Shown here: positions 55,260-63,099 of the stretch, piece by piece
Position numbering within the stretch: position 1 is the stretch's first letter
Layout of the letters: each line of letters opens with the position of its first letter
Assembly (NCBI GenBank): GCA_034189325.1
Contig: JAXHUM010000054.1
Location: 124,001 to 188,000, forward strand
Length of the DNA stretch: 64,000 nt
From: JAXHUM01 sp034189325
Lineage (GTDB): Bacteria > Desulfobacterota > DSM-4660 > Desulfatiglandales > Desulfatiglandaceae
Direction: 5' to 3'
Made by a program: the position numbers and the translations under genes
The notes under the pieces: generated by a model
What the model was told of the DNA's origin: nothing
The model's input: the letters and a program-made list of their open reading frames with translations, nothing else
Database searches by the model: none

Positions 55260-56284
55260 TCAACATTTCTGGTAAGCGTACACGGTGATGTCTTGAAAGA
55301 CACCCCTCTGAAAAGGCCTCCTGAGGGCACCTCCTATCTGATAACCGAATCCACTCTCCTCAAGCATCATGAGAATGTGTGAAAGCTTGTCGTCTCCCCC
55401 TTGAATGTGATGATGGTATTCCATGACGATCTGTCGGATCAATCCTAATTTGCCTTTCTTGAAAAGCTCATGAATCACTGCTGTTTCGGAACCTTCGACA
55501 TCCAATTTGAGGAAATCAACCTCTGAGGATATGTATTCGGACAGCATCACGGATNNNNNNNNNNNNNNNNNNNNNNNNNNNNNNNNNNNNNNNNNNNNNN
55601 NNNNNNNNNNNNNNNNNNNNNNNNNNNNNNNNNNNNNNNNNNNNNNNNNNNNNNTCGGATCAATCCTAATTTGCCTTTCTTGAAAAGCTCATGAATCACT
55701 GCTGTTTCGGAACCTTCGACATCCAATTTGAGGAAATCAACCTCTGAGGATATGTATTCGGACAGCATCACGGATGTTGTTTTTCTGGATTGTTTCGGCA
55801 TTCTCTCCTTTATCGTGCTCATGCATTCCGATCCCGGCACGTCGGGGTCGTAGTAGAAATCTATCTCCTCATTCTTGTCGGAAACGGCTTTGTTGTGGAC
55901 CTGAACATTGTGCAGTTTGTTGATTTTTACATTCCTTTCCAATGTCTGAAATGTTCGTTTGTCAGGCTCAAAGCCGATAATCCTGGACTCAGGATAAAGA
56001 CTCTTAAAAAACAGGATAGCGATCCCTACATTGCTCCCGCAATCGATAATCAGGGGATCTTTCTTATCGGTTCTAAAATGATACTCTGAATGGACAAAGA
56101 TCTCTTTGTATTGAAACACGAGGCTTGAGTAGTTGAAGAAGGAGACTTGATGACCTTCAATCCTCTCCGTCGGTTTTGTCTCCGAAGATGGAAACACTTT
56201 GTAGTAGTATTTCTTGATTTTCAGGCTGATTAGTAACAGCTTCCTTTTCGTGTCGATACAGAGATTTTTTACAATGGAACTCAT
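55260..56284 (-). CDS. FkbM-family SAM methyltransferase, split by a scaffold gap
   Basis: A minus-strand gene broken by 100 N (55555-55654) with the same 121 bp on both sides. Deleting the gap and one copy (221 bp) leaves 804 bp, i.e. 267 residues in one unbroken frame, so the gene is most likely intact. DPLIIDCGSNVGIAILFFK is the SAM motif, IGFEPDKRTFQTLERNV follows, and VDFLKLDVEGSETAVIHELF is the FkbM signature. These enzymes O-methylate sugars or other small molecules; with the flanking transferases this suggests methylation of LPS or O-chain. Confidence 0.8.
55434..55554. repeat. Copy 1 of a 121-bp duplication flanking the scaffold gap
   Basis: Identical base for base to 55655-55775. 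It starts at TCGGATCAATCC and ends at GCATCACGGAT, directly against the Ns. Probably one genomic segment counted twice at a contig junction. Confidence 0.95.
55555..55654. other. Scaffold gap of exactly 100 N
   Basis: Exactly 100 undetermined bases, the default placeholder for a gap of unknown size. The true gap is probably minus 121 bp (overlapping contig ends). Confidence 0.99.
55655..55775. repeat. Copy 2 of the 121-bp duplication flanking the scaffold gap
   Basis: Identical to 55434-55554 and placed directly after the Ns. See the FkbM gene entry for the merged reading. Confidence 0.95.
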
Positions 56285-56712
56285 CTATTATTCCCTAATT
56301 ATTCTAGGTGGTTTGCTTTTTTGGCCAGGTGTTGTCGTGGGCATAATGACACATTTTACAATTTTTGCAAGGTGTTTCGCTTATGAGCCCAGCTTGCAGG
56401 AGAATCTACAGAGAAGTCCCCTTGCTGTGAGAAAGGCCATAGATCGGCAAGGGCATACCATGACTTCAAAGCACCTCATATGCTTAGATCTTGACAAGTT
56501 CCCTGGCCAATTGATACATTTTCAACCGTATTGTGAGGAGTTGTTTTTCCTCATGCTCTGATGTTGTTTGTGCGTCTTTCTTAAGAATACGGATGTCACT
56601 TCTCAAATAATGGATCCGGAAAAAGGTCAGGTCGGTTTCCTTCAAAAGCCCTGATCCATGGCTCTACGGCTCTCAAGGAGAGCCTCCTCTTCGAAATATC
56701 GAGTGTGGCCGG
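56285..56712. other. 430-bp intergenic region, no convincing gene
   Basis: An AT-rich divergent promoter region for the FkbM gene (minus) and the following GT4 (plus). A possible 115-codon frame (56214-56561) opens inside the FkbM gene's N-terminal coding region and resembles nothing. TAGAAT just before the FkbM start on the minus strand may be a -10 element, without a good -35. Confidence 0.35.
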
Positions 56713-57786
56713 GTGGTGGGATCTGAGGGAAAAACAGGGGAGCCCTTGCGTATTTGTCAAGTCATGTTGTCTTCCGGCTTTGGAGGAGGCGAACGGCTGT
56801 TTGTCGATCTCTGTCTGGCCCTGGCAGATGCCGGACATCTGATCAATGCCGTGTGCCATCCTGAATTTCAGGCAAAATCCCATCTTCATCATCCCGGGGT
56901 GGAGGTGTCTCATTTGAAAGCCCACTGGGATTGGAGCCCTCTGGCTTTCTACCGCCTGGCACGTTTGGTAAGAGAATTCAGGCCCGCAGTGATTCACAGC
57001 CACTTGGCCAGGGGGGCGTCCGTGGCGGGGCACGGAGGATCTATGGCGGGCGTACCGGTTGTTGCGAATTTGCATAACTATGTGAAGTTAAAATATTATC
57101 GAAAGGTCTCCTATTTTCTCCCAGGTACGGAGGATCAGCGACAATACCTTATGGCGCAGGGCGTACCCGCCGATACAATTACGGTCGTGCCCCATTTCTC
57201 CCTTGTCCCGATTGTCTTACAGACCGAAACACCCACTATGGAGGTCCCCCTGTTTATCACCTATGGTCGGTTTGTCCGAAAGAAGGGTTTCCATGTCCTT
57301 GTTGAAAGCCTGAGGCTGCTTCATGAACGTGGCCTCCCGGCTCGATTGATTCTCGGGGGAGACGGGCCTGAAAGGGACCCCTTGCAGAAGCAGATTTATG
57401 AGGCTGGTCTTACAGAAGAGGTCGAACTCGTAGGATGGGTGGAGGATGTGCCTCAATTCTTATCCCAGAGTCCTTTTTTTATTCTTCCCTCCCTGGATGA
57501 ACCTTTCGGTATCGTGATCTTAGAGGCAATGGCTCGAAAAAAGGTGATCATTTCCACGACAACGCAGGGCCCGAAAGAAGTCCTGGACAATACAACAGCC
57601 TATCTACTGCCTCCTGATGATCCTGTCGCCCTGGCTGATTCTATGTATCGTGCTTTTGCCGACAAAGAGGGATCCTGGGGGCGGGCCCAGGCAGCCTGGG
57701 ACAGATACAAAAGCCGGTATTCTCCGGAAAAGATCATCCCACAATTCGAAGTCGTGTACCGTGATCTTGCAGAACGTTTTGTTTGA
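56713..57786 (+). CDS. Glycosyltransferase family 4
   Basis: 357 residues. GT-B fold: ICQVMLSSGFGGGERLFVDL, VIHSHLARGASVAGHGGSM, FITYGRFVRKKGFHVLVESL, LILGGDGPERDPLQKQIYEA and LPSLDEPFGIVILEAMARKK. The start is GTG 56713, possibly later, since homology begins around residue 13. Putative LPS/O-chain transferase; sugar unknown. Confidence 0.9.
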   Translation: MVGSEGKTGEPLRICQVMLSSGFGGGERLFVDLCLALADAGHLINAVCHPEFQAKSHLHHPGVEVSHLKAHWDWSPLAFYRLARLVREFRPAVIHSHLARGASVAGHGGSMAGVPVVANLHNYVKLKYYRKVSYFLPGTEDQRQYLMAQGVPADTITVVPHFSLVPIVLQTETPTMEVPLFITYGRFVRKKGFHVLVESLRLLHERGLPARLILGGDGPERDPLQKQIYEAGLTEEVELVGWVEDVPQFLSQSPFFILPSLDEPFGIVILEAMARKKVIISTTTQGPKEVLDNTTAYLLPPDDPVALADSMYRAFADKEGSWGRAQAAWDRYKSRYSPEKIIPQFEVVYRDLAERFV

Positions 57787-57900
57787 TTCTGGATCGTCGG
57801 GGGTATTATTGACTGAATAGGGATGCAAGGGATTGCATGAGATAGACGGCCGTCCACTCTGTTATGATGTCCTCTATGTTTAAGGTGAGAAACAGCCCAA

Positions 57901-58608
57901 ATGTCATTAATTAAGCGGTTTTCAGATGGCTTGTACCGATTCAATCAGTCTATTAGATTTCGTGGGACATCTGAATACTGGGAAAAAAGATATCAAAAGG
58001 GGGGCACCTCCGGTTCCGGTTCTTTTGAGCGACTCGCCCAATTCAAGGCTGAGGTGCTCAACAGATTTGTGCAAGGGCATAAGGTGGCGTCGGTCTTGGA
58101 GTTTGGCTGTGGTGATGGGAACCAGTTAGCCCTCGCTGCCTATCCTTTTTATATCGGCCTGGATGTCTCACAAAAGGCTATTTCCCTTTGTCACGAAAGA
58201 CATAAGAATGATCCGACAAAAAGCTTTTTCCTTTATGATGCTCACGCCTTCTTTGATAATGCGGGGCTATTCTCCGCAGATCTGACTATTTCGCTCGATG
58301 TCATCTATCATCTGGTAGAGGATGACGTCTATCATCTGTATATGACCCATCTTTTCAGCTGTTCCAGAAAGAACGTCATTATCTATTCTTCCAACCACGA
58401 TGAGTACGGCCGCTCAACGGCCCACCATGTGAGACATCGTCACTTTTCGCCCTGGGTTGAGTCGCATTGCCCTGACTATGCATTGATTGAAAAGATAAGA
58501 AACAGATATCATTATGATCTCAATAGTGCACATAATACCTCTTTTTCAGATTTCTACATCTATGAGAAAAGATCTCAGAAAAACTCAGGTGATCACGAAA
58601 GCGCTTAA
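57901..58608 (+). CDS. Class I SAM-dependent methyltransferase
   Basis: 235 residues. VASVLEFGCGDGNQLALAA is the SAM-binding motif I, YIGLDVSQKAISLCHERHK motif post-I and LTISLDVIYHLVEDDVYHLY motif II. No membrane segment. Sits between two GT4 genes in the envelope cluster, so methylation of a glycan is possible but not shown. Confidence 0.85.
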   Translation: MSLIKRFSDGLYRFNQSIRFRGTSEYWEKRYQKGGTSGSGSFERLAQFKAEVLNRFVQGHKVASVLEFGCGDGNQLALAAYPFYIGLDVSQKAISLCHERHKNDPTKSFFLYDAHAFFDNAGLFSADLTISLDVIYHLVEDDVYHLYMTHLFSCSRKNVIIYSSNHDEYGRSTAHHVRHRHFSPWVESHCPDYALIEKIRNRYHYDLNSAHNTSFSDFYIYEKRSQKNSGDHESA

Positions 58609-58676
58609 GTTTCGGTAGAATTGTGGTGATCGCATGAGGCGTTTTTTGCAGTTGTCCCCTTTTTAGAGACTAGTTC

Positions 58677-59756
58677 ATGAATATTTTGTTTTGCACTGAA
58701 GGTTTTATCATTGATGGTGTGGCTTCCTACAACCTTTATCTGTCTGCAGCTCTCAAGCAGGCCGGGCATGAGGTGAGTGTTGTGGGGCGATGGATCGGCA
58801 AAAAAGGCTTCCAGGAGCGACACAAGAGATTCGGGGTCGATGTGATACAGTGCCCATCTCCAACGGTGGAAAATCGATGGTTGGTTCGGCAGGCCGAGAA
58901 AAGGGGCCCTGACATTATCATTACCGATTCTCGAAGGGCCTTTCCTCTGTCGCAGCGAATCAAAGAGAGGACCGAAGCCAAGGTTGTTACGGTGTTTCAC
59001 GACCCACCGCAGCATGATCGAGAGGGAGAGAGAAGTCTGGAGGCAATTATGACTGGAAGTGATGCATGGGTTACTGCCGAGCGTCCCATTCTAGAAGAGC
59101 TTCAGGCGATCAGGCCCGGCTTTCCCGTCTGTTTTTTCCAGAGGCCCATTACCGGTGTCATCGAAAAAAGCCCCTTGCCTCCGAAAGATCCGTTCAGGGT
59201 ACTCTGCCTGGGACGGCTCAGTCGTTGGAAGTCCCCAGGTTTTAAAAATCTCATTGAACGAGCAGTGGAGCTGAAAGAAGAGATTCCCTCACTTGAGATG
59301 ACCTTTGTGGGAGGGGGTGGCCAGTTTCTCAGCTTCTGGCACCGGGCCAAAAGGGAAAACAGGCGCTTTGGAAAGGCCTTTGTTCGAGTCGTAGGCCCAC
59401 AAAGAGATCCTCAGCCATGGATAAAGGAATCCACTATCGTCTGTGCCGGTGCGACCTCTGCTGTTGAGGCGATTCTGAGCAATCGTCCGGTGCTGGCCTT
59501 CAGCGGATTCTGGATCGGTCTCATAACGGAAGATAATCTGGATTACAGCGTGTCGACGCATTTTGGGGAGAGGCAGGGCACTTATCTCGTGCGGGATCGA
59601 CCGGAGATGGTTCCTGAGGGGCTCAAGGATGTCTATCATGAATGGCATGATGAACGCATGGGGTTGCAGGTGGATGGACTAGGCAAGCGATTGGCCGTGG
59701 ATTTTGATTCCCAGACCGTGGCCAGGCAGTTTTATGCCCTCTTTGAGCAACTGTGA
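58677..59756 (+). CDS. Glycosyltransferase family 4-like protein
   Basis: 359 residues. Begins MNILFCTEGFIIDGVASYNL, has LKQAGHEVSVVGRWIGKKG and VLCLGRLSRWKSPGFKNLIE, and near the C-terminus CAGATSAVEAILSNRPVLAF in place of the usual E-x7-E nucleotide-sugar motif. It fits a GT-B fold; the weaker E-x7-E motif makes the exact family less certain. Last gene of the envelope cluster. Confidence 0.75.
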   Translation: MNILFCTEGFIIDGVASYNLYLSAALKQAGHEVSVVGRWIGKKGFQERHKRFGVDVIQCPSPTVENRWLVRQAEKRGPDIIITDSRRAFPLSQRIKERTEAKVVTVFHDPPQHDREGERSLEAIMTGSDAWVTAERPILEELQAIRPGFPVCFFQRPITGVIEKSPLPPKDPFRVLCLGRLSRWKSPGFKNLIERAVELKEEIPSLEMTFVGGGGQFLSFWHRAKRENRRFGKAFVRVVGPQRDPQPWIKESTIVCAGATSAVEAILSNRPVLAFSGFWIGLITEDNLDYSVSTHFGERQGTYLVRDRPEMVPEGLKDVYHEWHDERMGLQVDGLGKRLAVDFDSQTVARQFYALFEQL

Positions 59757-60106
59757 TCGGTCCGCTGGAGCCTGACCACGGTTATTTCTCGCCCCTACTT
59801 ATCGCTTGGACATAGAGGAAATAGTTGAAACCTGGAGACGAGTAGGAAGGCGAGTCTATTAGATCGATAAGTAACCCTCTAAATACCGTTGATCAAAAAG
59901 GCGACTTGGCATTTGTGAGACCGCCTGAAAGGATGCTTAATCTGCCTTACAGAGGGTGATGGATACTTCATGGGAATCCAGCAAAATAAAGAGGTCCTTT
60001 TCAAAAGAGGGCTCCAGGGGACGATATCATGTCCAAGGGTAAGAACATGACAGCCCCCTTTAGATAGGTGTAAGTTAAAACCCAATTCCGATCAGGAGGA
60101 AGAATC
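59757..60106. other. 350-bp leader region with inverted repeats
   Basis: No gene recognised. A 9-bp perfect inverted repeat TACTTATCG (59796-59804)/CGATAAGTA (59865-59873) and, nearer the next gene, a nested hairpin AGGGG (60016-60020)/CCCCT (60055-60059) enclosing TCATGT (60027-60032)/ACATGA (60045-60050). These lie upstream of an excellent AGGAGGAAG ribosome binding site for the gene at 60107, so they may form an mRNA leader structure. Confidence 0.4.
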
Positions 60107-60364
60107 ATGGCCGAAGAGCAGGTTGCCGTTGTTGTCAAGTTTTTCGCAAAGCCTGGTGTCGCAGCCCTTGAGGTTGTTGGCGGGAATATCAAAAAAGGGG
60201 ATAGGCTGAGATACAAAGGCCATACTACCGACTTCACCGAGGAGGTGAACAGTATGGAGATGGATAATCAAGCGGTTGATGAGGCCAAGGTAGGCGATAT
60301 GATAGGTCTGAAGGTGAAAGAAAGGGTCAGGGAAAACGATAAGGTTTACAAGGTCGTTGAGTAG
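60107..60364 (+). CDS. Small translation-factor-like (EF-Tu domain II type) protein
   Basis: 85 residues. AVVVKFFAKPGVAALEVVGG, NIKKGDRLRYKGHTTDFTEE and MEMDNQAVDEAKVGDMIGLK, then KVKERVRENDKVYKVVE, reproduce a beta-barrel like domain II of translational GTPases, as in the annotated 'translation elongation factor-like' family; no G domain is present. AGGAGGAAG precedes ATG 60107. A role in RNA or ribosome binding is inferred from the fold alone. Its 3' end overlaps the convergent next gene by 19 bp. Confidence 0.8.
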   Translation: MAEEQVAVVVKFFAKPGVAALEVVGGNIKKGDRLRYKGHTTDFTEEVNSMEMDNQAVDEAKVGDMIGLKVKERVRENDKVYKVVE

Positions 60365-60885
60365 ATGGCCATTTCTTCTAAGGCCTCGGGCATTAATTTC
60401 CTGATAAAAGATTCCCGCTCGAAAGCATCTATTTGAGTAAATTCGTCATAGGCGGGGTGTTCTGCATTCAGGGCAAGAGGCTTGTCTTTGAGGCGATCCT
60501 TCAGGGCTTCGAAATCCGTTATCAACTCGACTATAGAATATGCCTCCCCGGGATAGGAGTCCAGCCACAGAAGTCTCTTCATGCATTCAAAACGGATCTG
60601 ATCCAGCAGGAACAGATGCCGATCTATCACTGCTATTTTGTCTTCCGGGCTCAATTCGCCAAACCCGAATCCAGAGCCTAAGCCCTTGAGATTCATAATA
60701 AGATCGTATATATAAAATGTCCCTTGCTCGTTATCCTGTGCCAGATAGGCGAGGGTCTTTATGGAGAGATGGCAAAGGCGGGTGTCCGGGCCGAAATCTT
60801 CCCTAAACCGGCTTACCCAGTTACGAAAACCCCTTTTGACCGCTTTCTGAATCACACCTTGCTTGAGGTCAATAATTTGAGGCAT
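60346..60885 (-). CDS. Uncharacterised protein
   Basis: 179 residues, soluble, acidic and largely helical. No recognised motif; a central SGFGFGELSPEDKIAVIDRH loop, a Leu-rich helix and an aromatic-rich C-terminal half are visible. The last codons overlap the convergent translation-factor-like gene. Upstream, the zinc-ribbon gene ends 2 bp before its start, so the two are probably one operon. Confidence 0.6.
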   Translation of the reverse strand: MPQIIDLKQGVIQKAVKRGFRNWVSRFREDFGPDTRLCHLSIKTLAYLAQDNEQGTFYIYDLIMNLKGLGSGFGFGELSPEDKIAVIDRHLFLLDQIRFECMKRLLWLDSYPGEAYSIVELITDFEALKDRLKDKPLALNAEHPAYDEFTQIDAFERESFIRKLMPEALEEMAIYSTTL

Positions 60886-60886
60886 C

Positions 60887-61264
60887 TTATCTGGTCTGTG
60901 CTTTTAGGTCCTTATGCAACCCGAGGCCGCACTTAGCGCAGAAGGCCGCTTTTGGCTGCTTGAAACCACATTGAGGGCACATGGTAAAATCGCCGAAAGC
61001 AGGGACAATGATAGGGGGTGGCAACGGGTTTGAGAGCTTCCAGTCCTTGTGTTCAGCTATCGTTACCCGCCCCCCTGCCTCCTGAACCGTTTGAGCATAT
61101 TTTTTTGCGGCCTCGAATGAGAGGCCTCCTTTCAGGCTGACCGGGGCCATGTCGATCATCTTGTGAACAGTCTCAGGCGGTACACCCAACTGCGCCATGC
61201 GGGCCTTAAAGCTCTCGATATGTTTTGTCAAACCGTGGAAAATAATCCGATATTTGGTCGTCAT
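60887..61264 (-). CDS. Protein with L7/L12 C-terminal-like domain and C-terminal zinc ribbon
   Basis: 125 residues. Residues about 1-70 (YRIIFHGLTKHIESFKARMA, VSLKGGLSFEAAKKYAQTVQ, EAGGRVTIAE) resemble the beta-alpha-alpha fold of the ribosomal L7/L12 C-terminal domain, where lysine and Ala-Ala-Glu helices bind translation factors. After a proline-rich linker (NPLPPPIIVPAFGDF) comes a zinc ribbon with CPQC and CAKC. Function unknown. Located upstream of the uncharacterised gene at 60346 and downstream of pyrG on the same strand. Confidence 0.6.
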   Translation of the reverse strand: MTTKYRIIFHGLTKHIESFKARMAQLGVPPETVHKMIDMAPVSLKGGLSFEAAKKYAQTVQEAGGRVTIAEHKDWKLSNPLPPPIIVPAFGDFTMCPQCGFKQPKAAFCAKCGLGLHKDLKAQTR

Positions 61265-61308
61265 TGGCGCTTAACGTGTCCGACAGTCATAATCTGTTGC
61301 AAAGGTCG

Positions 61309-62919
61309 TCATGAGGGACGTGGACCCTGACAGGCTTTGACAAACCCATAGAAGAGGGGGGCTGGCTGCTCCAGCCTTGATTTCAGCTCAGGATGGGCCT
61401 GGGTGGCCACAAAGTACCTTAATTGGGGGAGTTCGATGAATTCTACCAATCTTCCGTCCCGAGATGTCCCGGAGAAGACCATCCCCTTGTCTTGAAGTGT
61501 AGTGTGATAATCAGGATTGACCTCATACCTGTGTCGATGTCTCTCTGAGACCTCCCCGGAGTGGTAAAGGGCGTTGACCAGGGTGCCTTTTTTGATAACC
61601 GCTGGATAGGCCCCAAGCCTCATGGTGCCCCCTTTTTCCGTTACGTCCCTCTGCTCGGGGAGGATGTCTATAACCGGATGGGGCGTGTCCTTGTCTAACT
61701 CCGTGGAATTTGCCCCTTCCAGCCCGCATACGTTCCTTGCGAATTCGATAATAGCCAGCTGAAGTCCCAGGCAGAGACCCAAAAAAGGAATATCCCTTTC
61801 CCTTGCCAAACGGATCATTTCAATCTTGCCTTCGGTACCCCGAGATCCGAATCCACCAGGAACCACGATACCATCTACATGATCTAAAGCCGAAGCCTCG
61901 TTAAGATCTGTTGTTTCAATCCATTCGAGGTTGATTTTCAGGCTCGTGTTTGCGGCGCAATGATTGAAAGATTCTACGATGGAGGCGTAAGAATCTTCCA
62001 GTTTGGTGTATTTACCGCATATTGCCACCGAAATCTCGTTTTTTGGCTTCTTGATATTGTCAACAAGCCCCTTCCATTTCCTCAAGTTGGGAGGACTGTA
62101 GATATTCAGTTTTTTGTGAATGATCTCAGGGAGACCTTCCTTTTCAAAAATAATCGGGATTTCATATATATGTTCGACATCGAGTCCCGTAATCACAGCA
62201 TCGGAAGGGACATCGCAAAAACTGGAAATCTTTGCCCGTATCTCTTTGGTCAGAAACTGAGAGCACCTGCCTATAATAATATCCGGGAAGATCCCTCTCT
62301 GTTTCAGAAGATTAACGCTCTGTTGGGTGGGTTTTGATTTTTGTTCGCTCACACCATAGGGGACAGGTACGTAAGTTAAGTGGATGTACAGAATATTTTC
62401 TCTGCCCACATCCTCCTTCATCTGCCGTACAGATTCCAGAAATAACTCGTTTTCTATATCACCAACAGTTCCCCCAATCTCTACCAAGACCAGATCGGTG
62501 TTTTCCTCCTGGGCTATCTCAAAAATATGGTCTTTGATAACATCGGTAACATGGGGTATATATTGTACAGTCTTGCCTAGGTACTCCCCCTTTCTTTCTT
62601 TTTTCCTGACGATATCAAATACCTTCCCCATGGTCAGGTTCCATTTGGATTTGCATGTGATTCCCAAGAAGCGTTCATAATGACCGAAGTCCATGTCCAC
62701 CTCACCGCCGTCGTCAAGCACAAAGACTTCCCCATGTTCGAATGGATTCATGGTGCCGGGATCGACGTTAAGATACCCATCGCACTTGATAGGGACAATT
62801 CGAAGTTTTGAAGAAAGCAGGTTGGCAATGGAGGCGGCTGCGATTCCTTTTCCAAGTCCGGAGAGTACGCCGCCAGTCACGATGATATATTTGGTGGGGA
62901 TTTCTGATGCGTGTTTCAC
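61309..62919 (-). CDS. pyrG: CTP synthase (glutamine-hydrolysing)
   Basis: 536 residues. Makes CTP from UTP, ATP and glutamine. The synthase domain opens with KYIIVTGGVLSGLGKGIAAA and has IPIKCDGYLNVDPGTMNPFE and EIGGTVGDIENELFLESVRQ. The GATase domain has the nucleophile Cys in FLGLCLGLQLAIIEFARN and the His-Glu pair in TQAHPELKSRLEQPAPL. The start at 62919 is GTG. Downstream of aspS on the same strand. Confidence 0.97.
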   Translation of the reverse strand: MKHASEIPTKYIIVTGGVLSGLGKGIAAASIANLLSSKLRIVPIKCDGYLNVDPGTMNPFEHGEVFVLDDGGEVDMDFGHYERFLGITCKSKWNLTMGKVFDIVRKKERKGEYLGKTVQYIPHVTDVIKDHIFEIAQEENTDLVLVEIGGTVGDIENELFLESVRQMKEDVGRENILYIHLTYVPVPYGVSEQKSKPTQQSVNLLKQRGIFPDIIIGRCSQFLTKEIRAKISSFCDVPSDAVITGLDVEHIYEIPIIFEKEGLPEIIHKKLNIYSPPNLRKWKGLVDNIKKPKNEISVAICGKYTKLEDSYASIVESFNHCAANTSLKINLEWIETTDLNEASALDHVDGIVVPGGFGSRGTEGKIEMIRLARERDIPFLGLCLGLQLAIIEFARNVCGLEGANSTELDKDTPHPVIDILPEQRDVTEKGGTMRLGAYPAVIKKGTLVNALYHSGEVSERHRHRYEVNPDYHTTLQDKGMVFSGTSRDGRLVEFIELPQLRYFVATQAHPELKSRLEQPAPLFYGFVKACQGPRPS

Positions 62920-63099
62920 AATGACCGATCAAACAAAGAGTAGCACATGGGAAACGTTATCTCCATTTTGGAAATTAGTCAAGGCTTAAATGAGGCGTGA
63001 AAGTCTATCCCAGCCTTGATCTTGAACATTTTACAAAACCGTCAAGATGCCGACTTTGTGCGAATCCATAAGGAGTTAAGAGGGCATGATCATATCAGT

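Noticed and set aside
56214..56561. 115-codon plus-strand frame
   Set aside because: Starts inside the FkbM coding region on the opposite strand, no family resemblance, no ribosome binding site.
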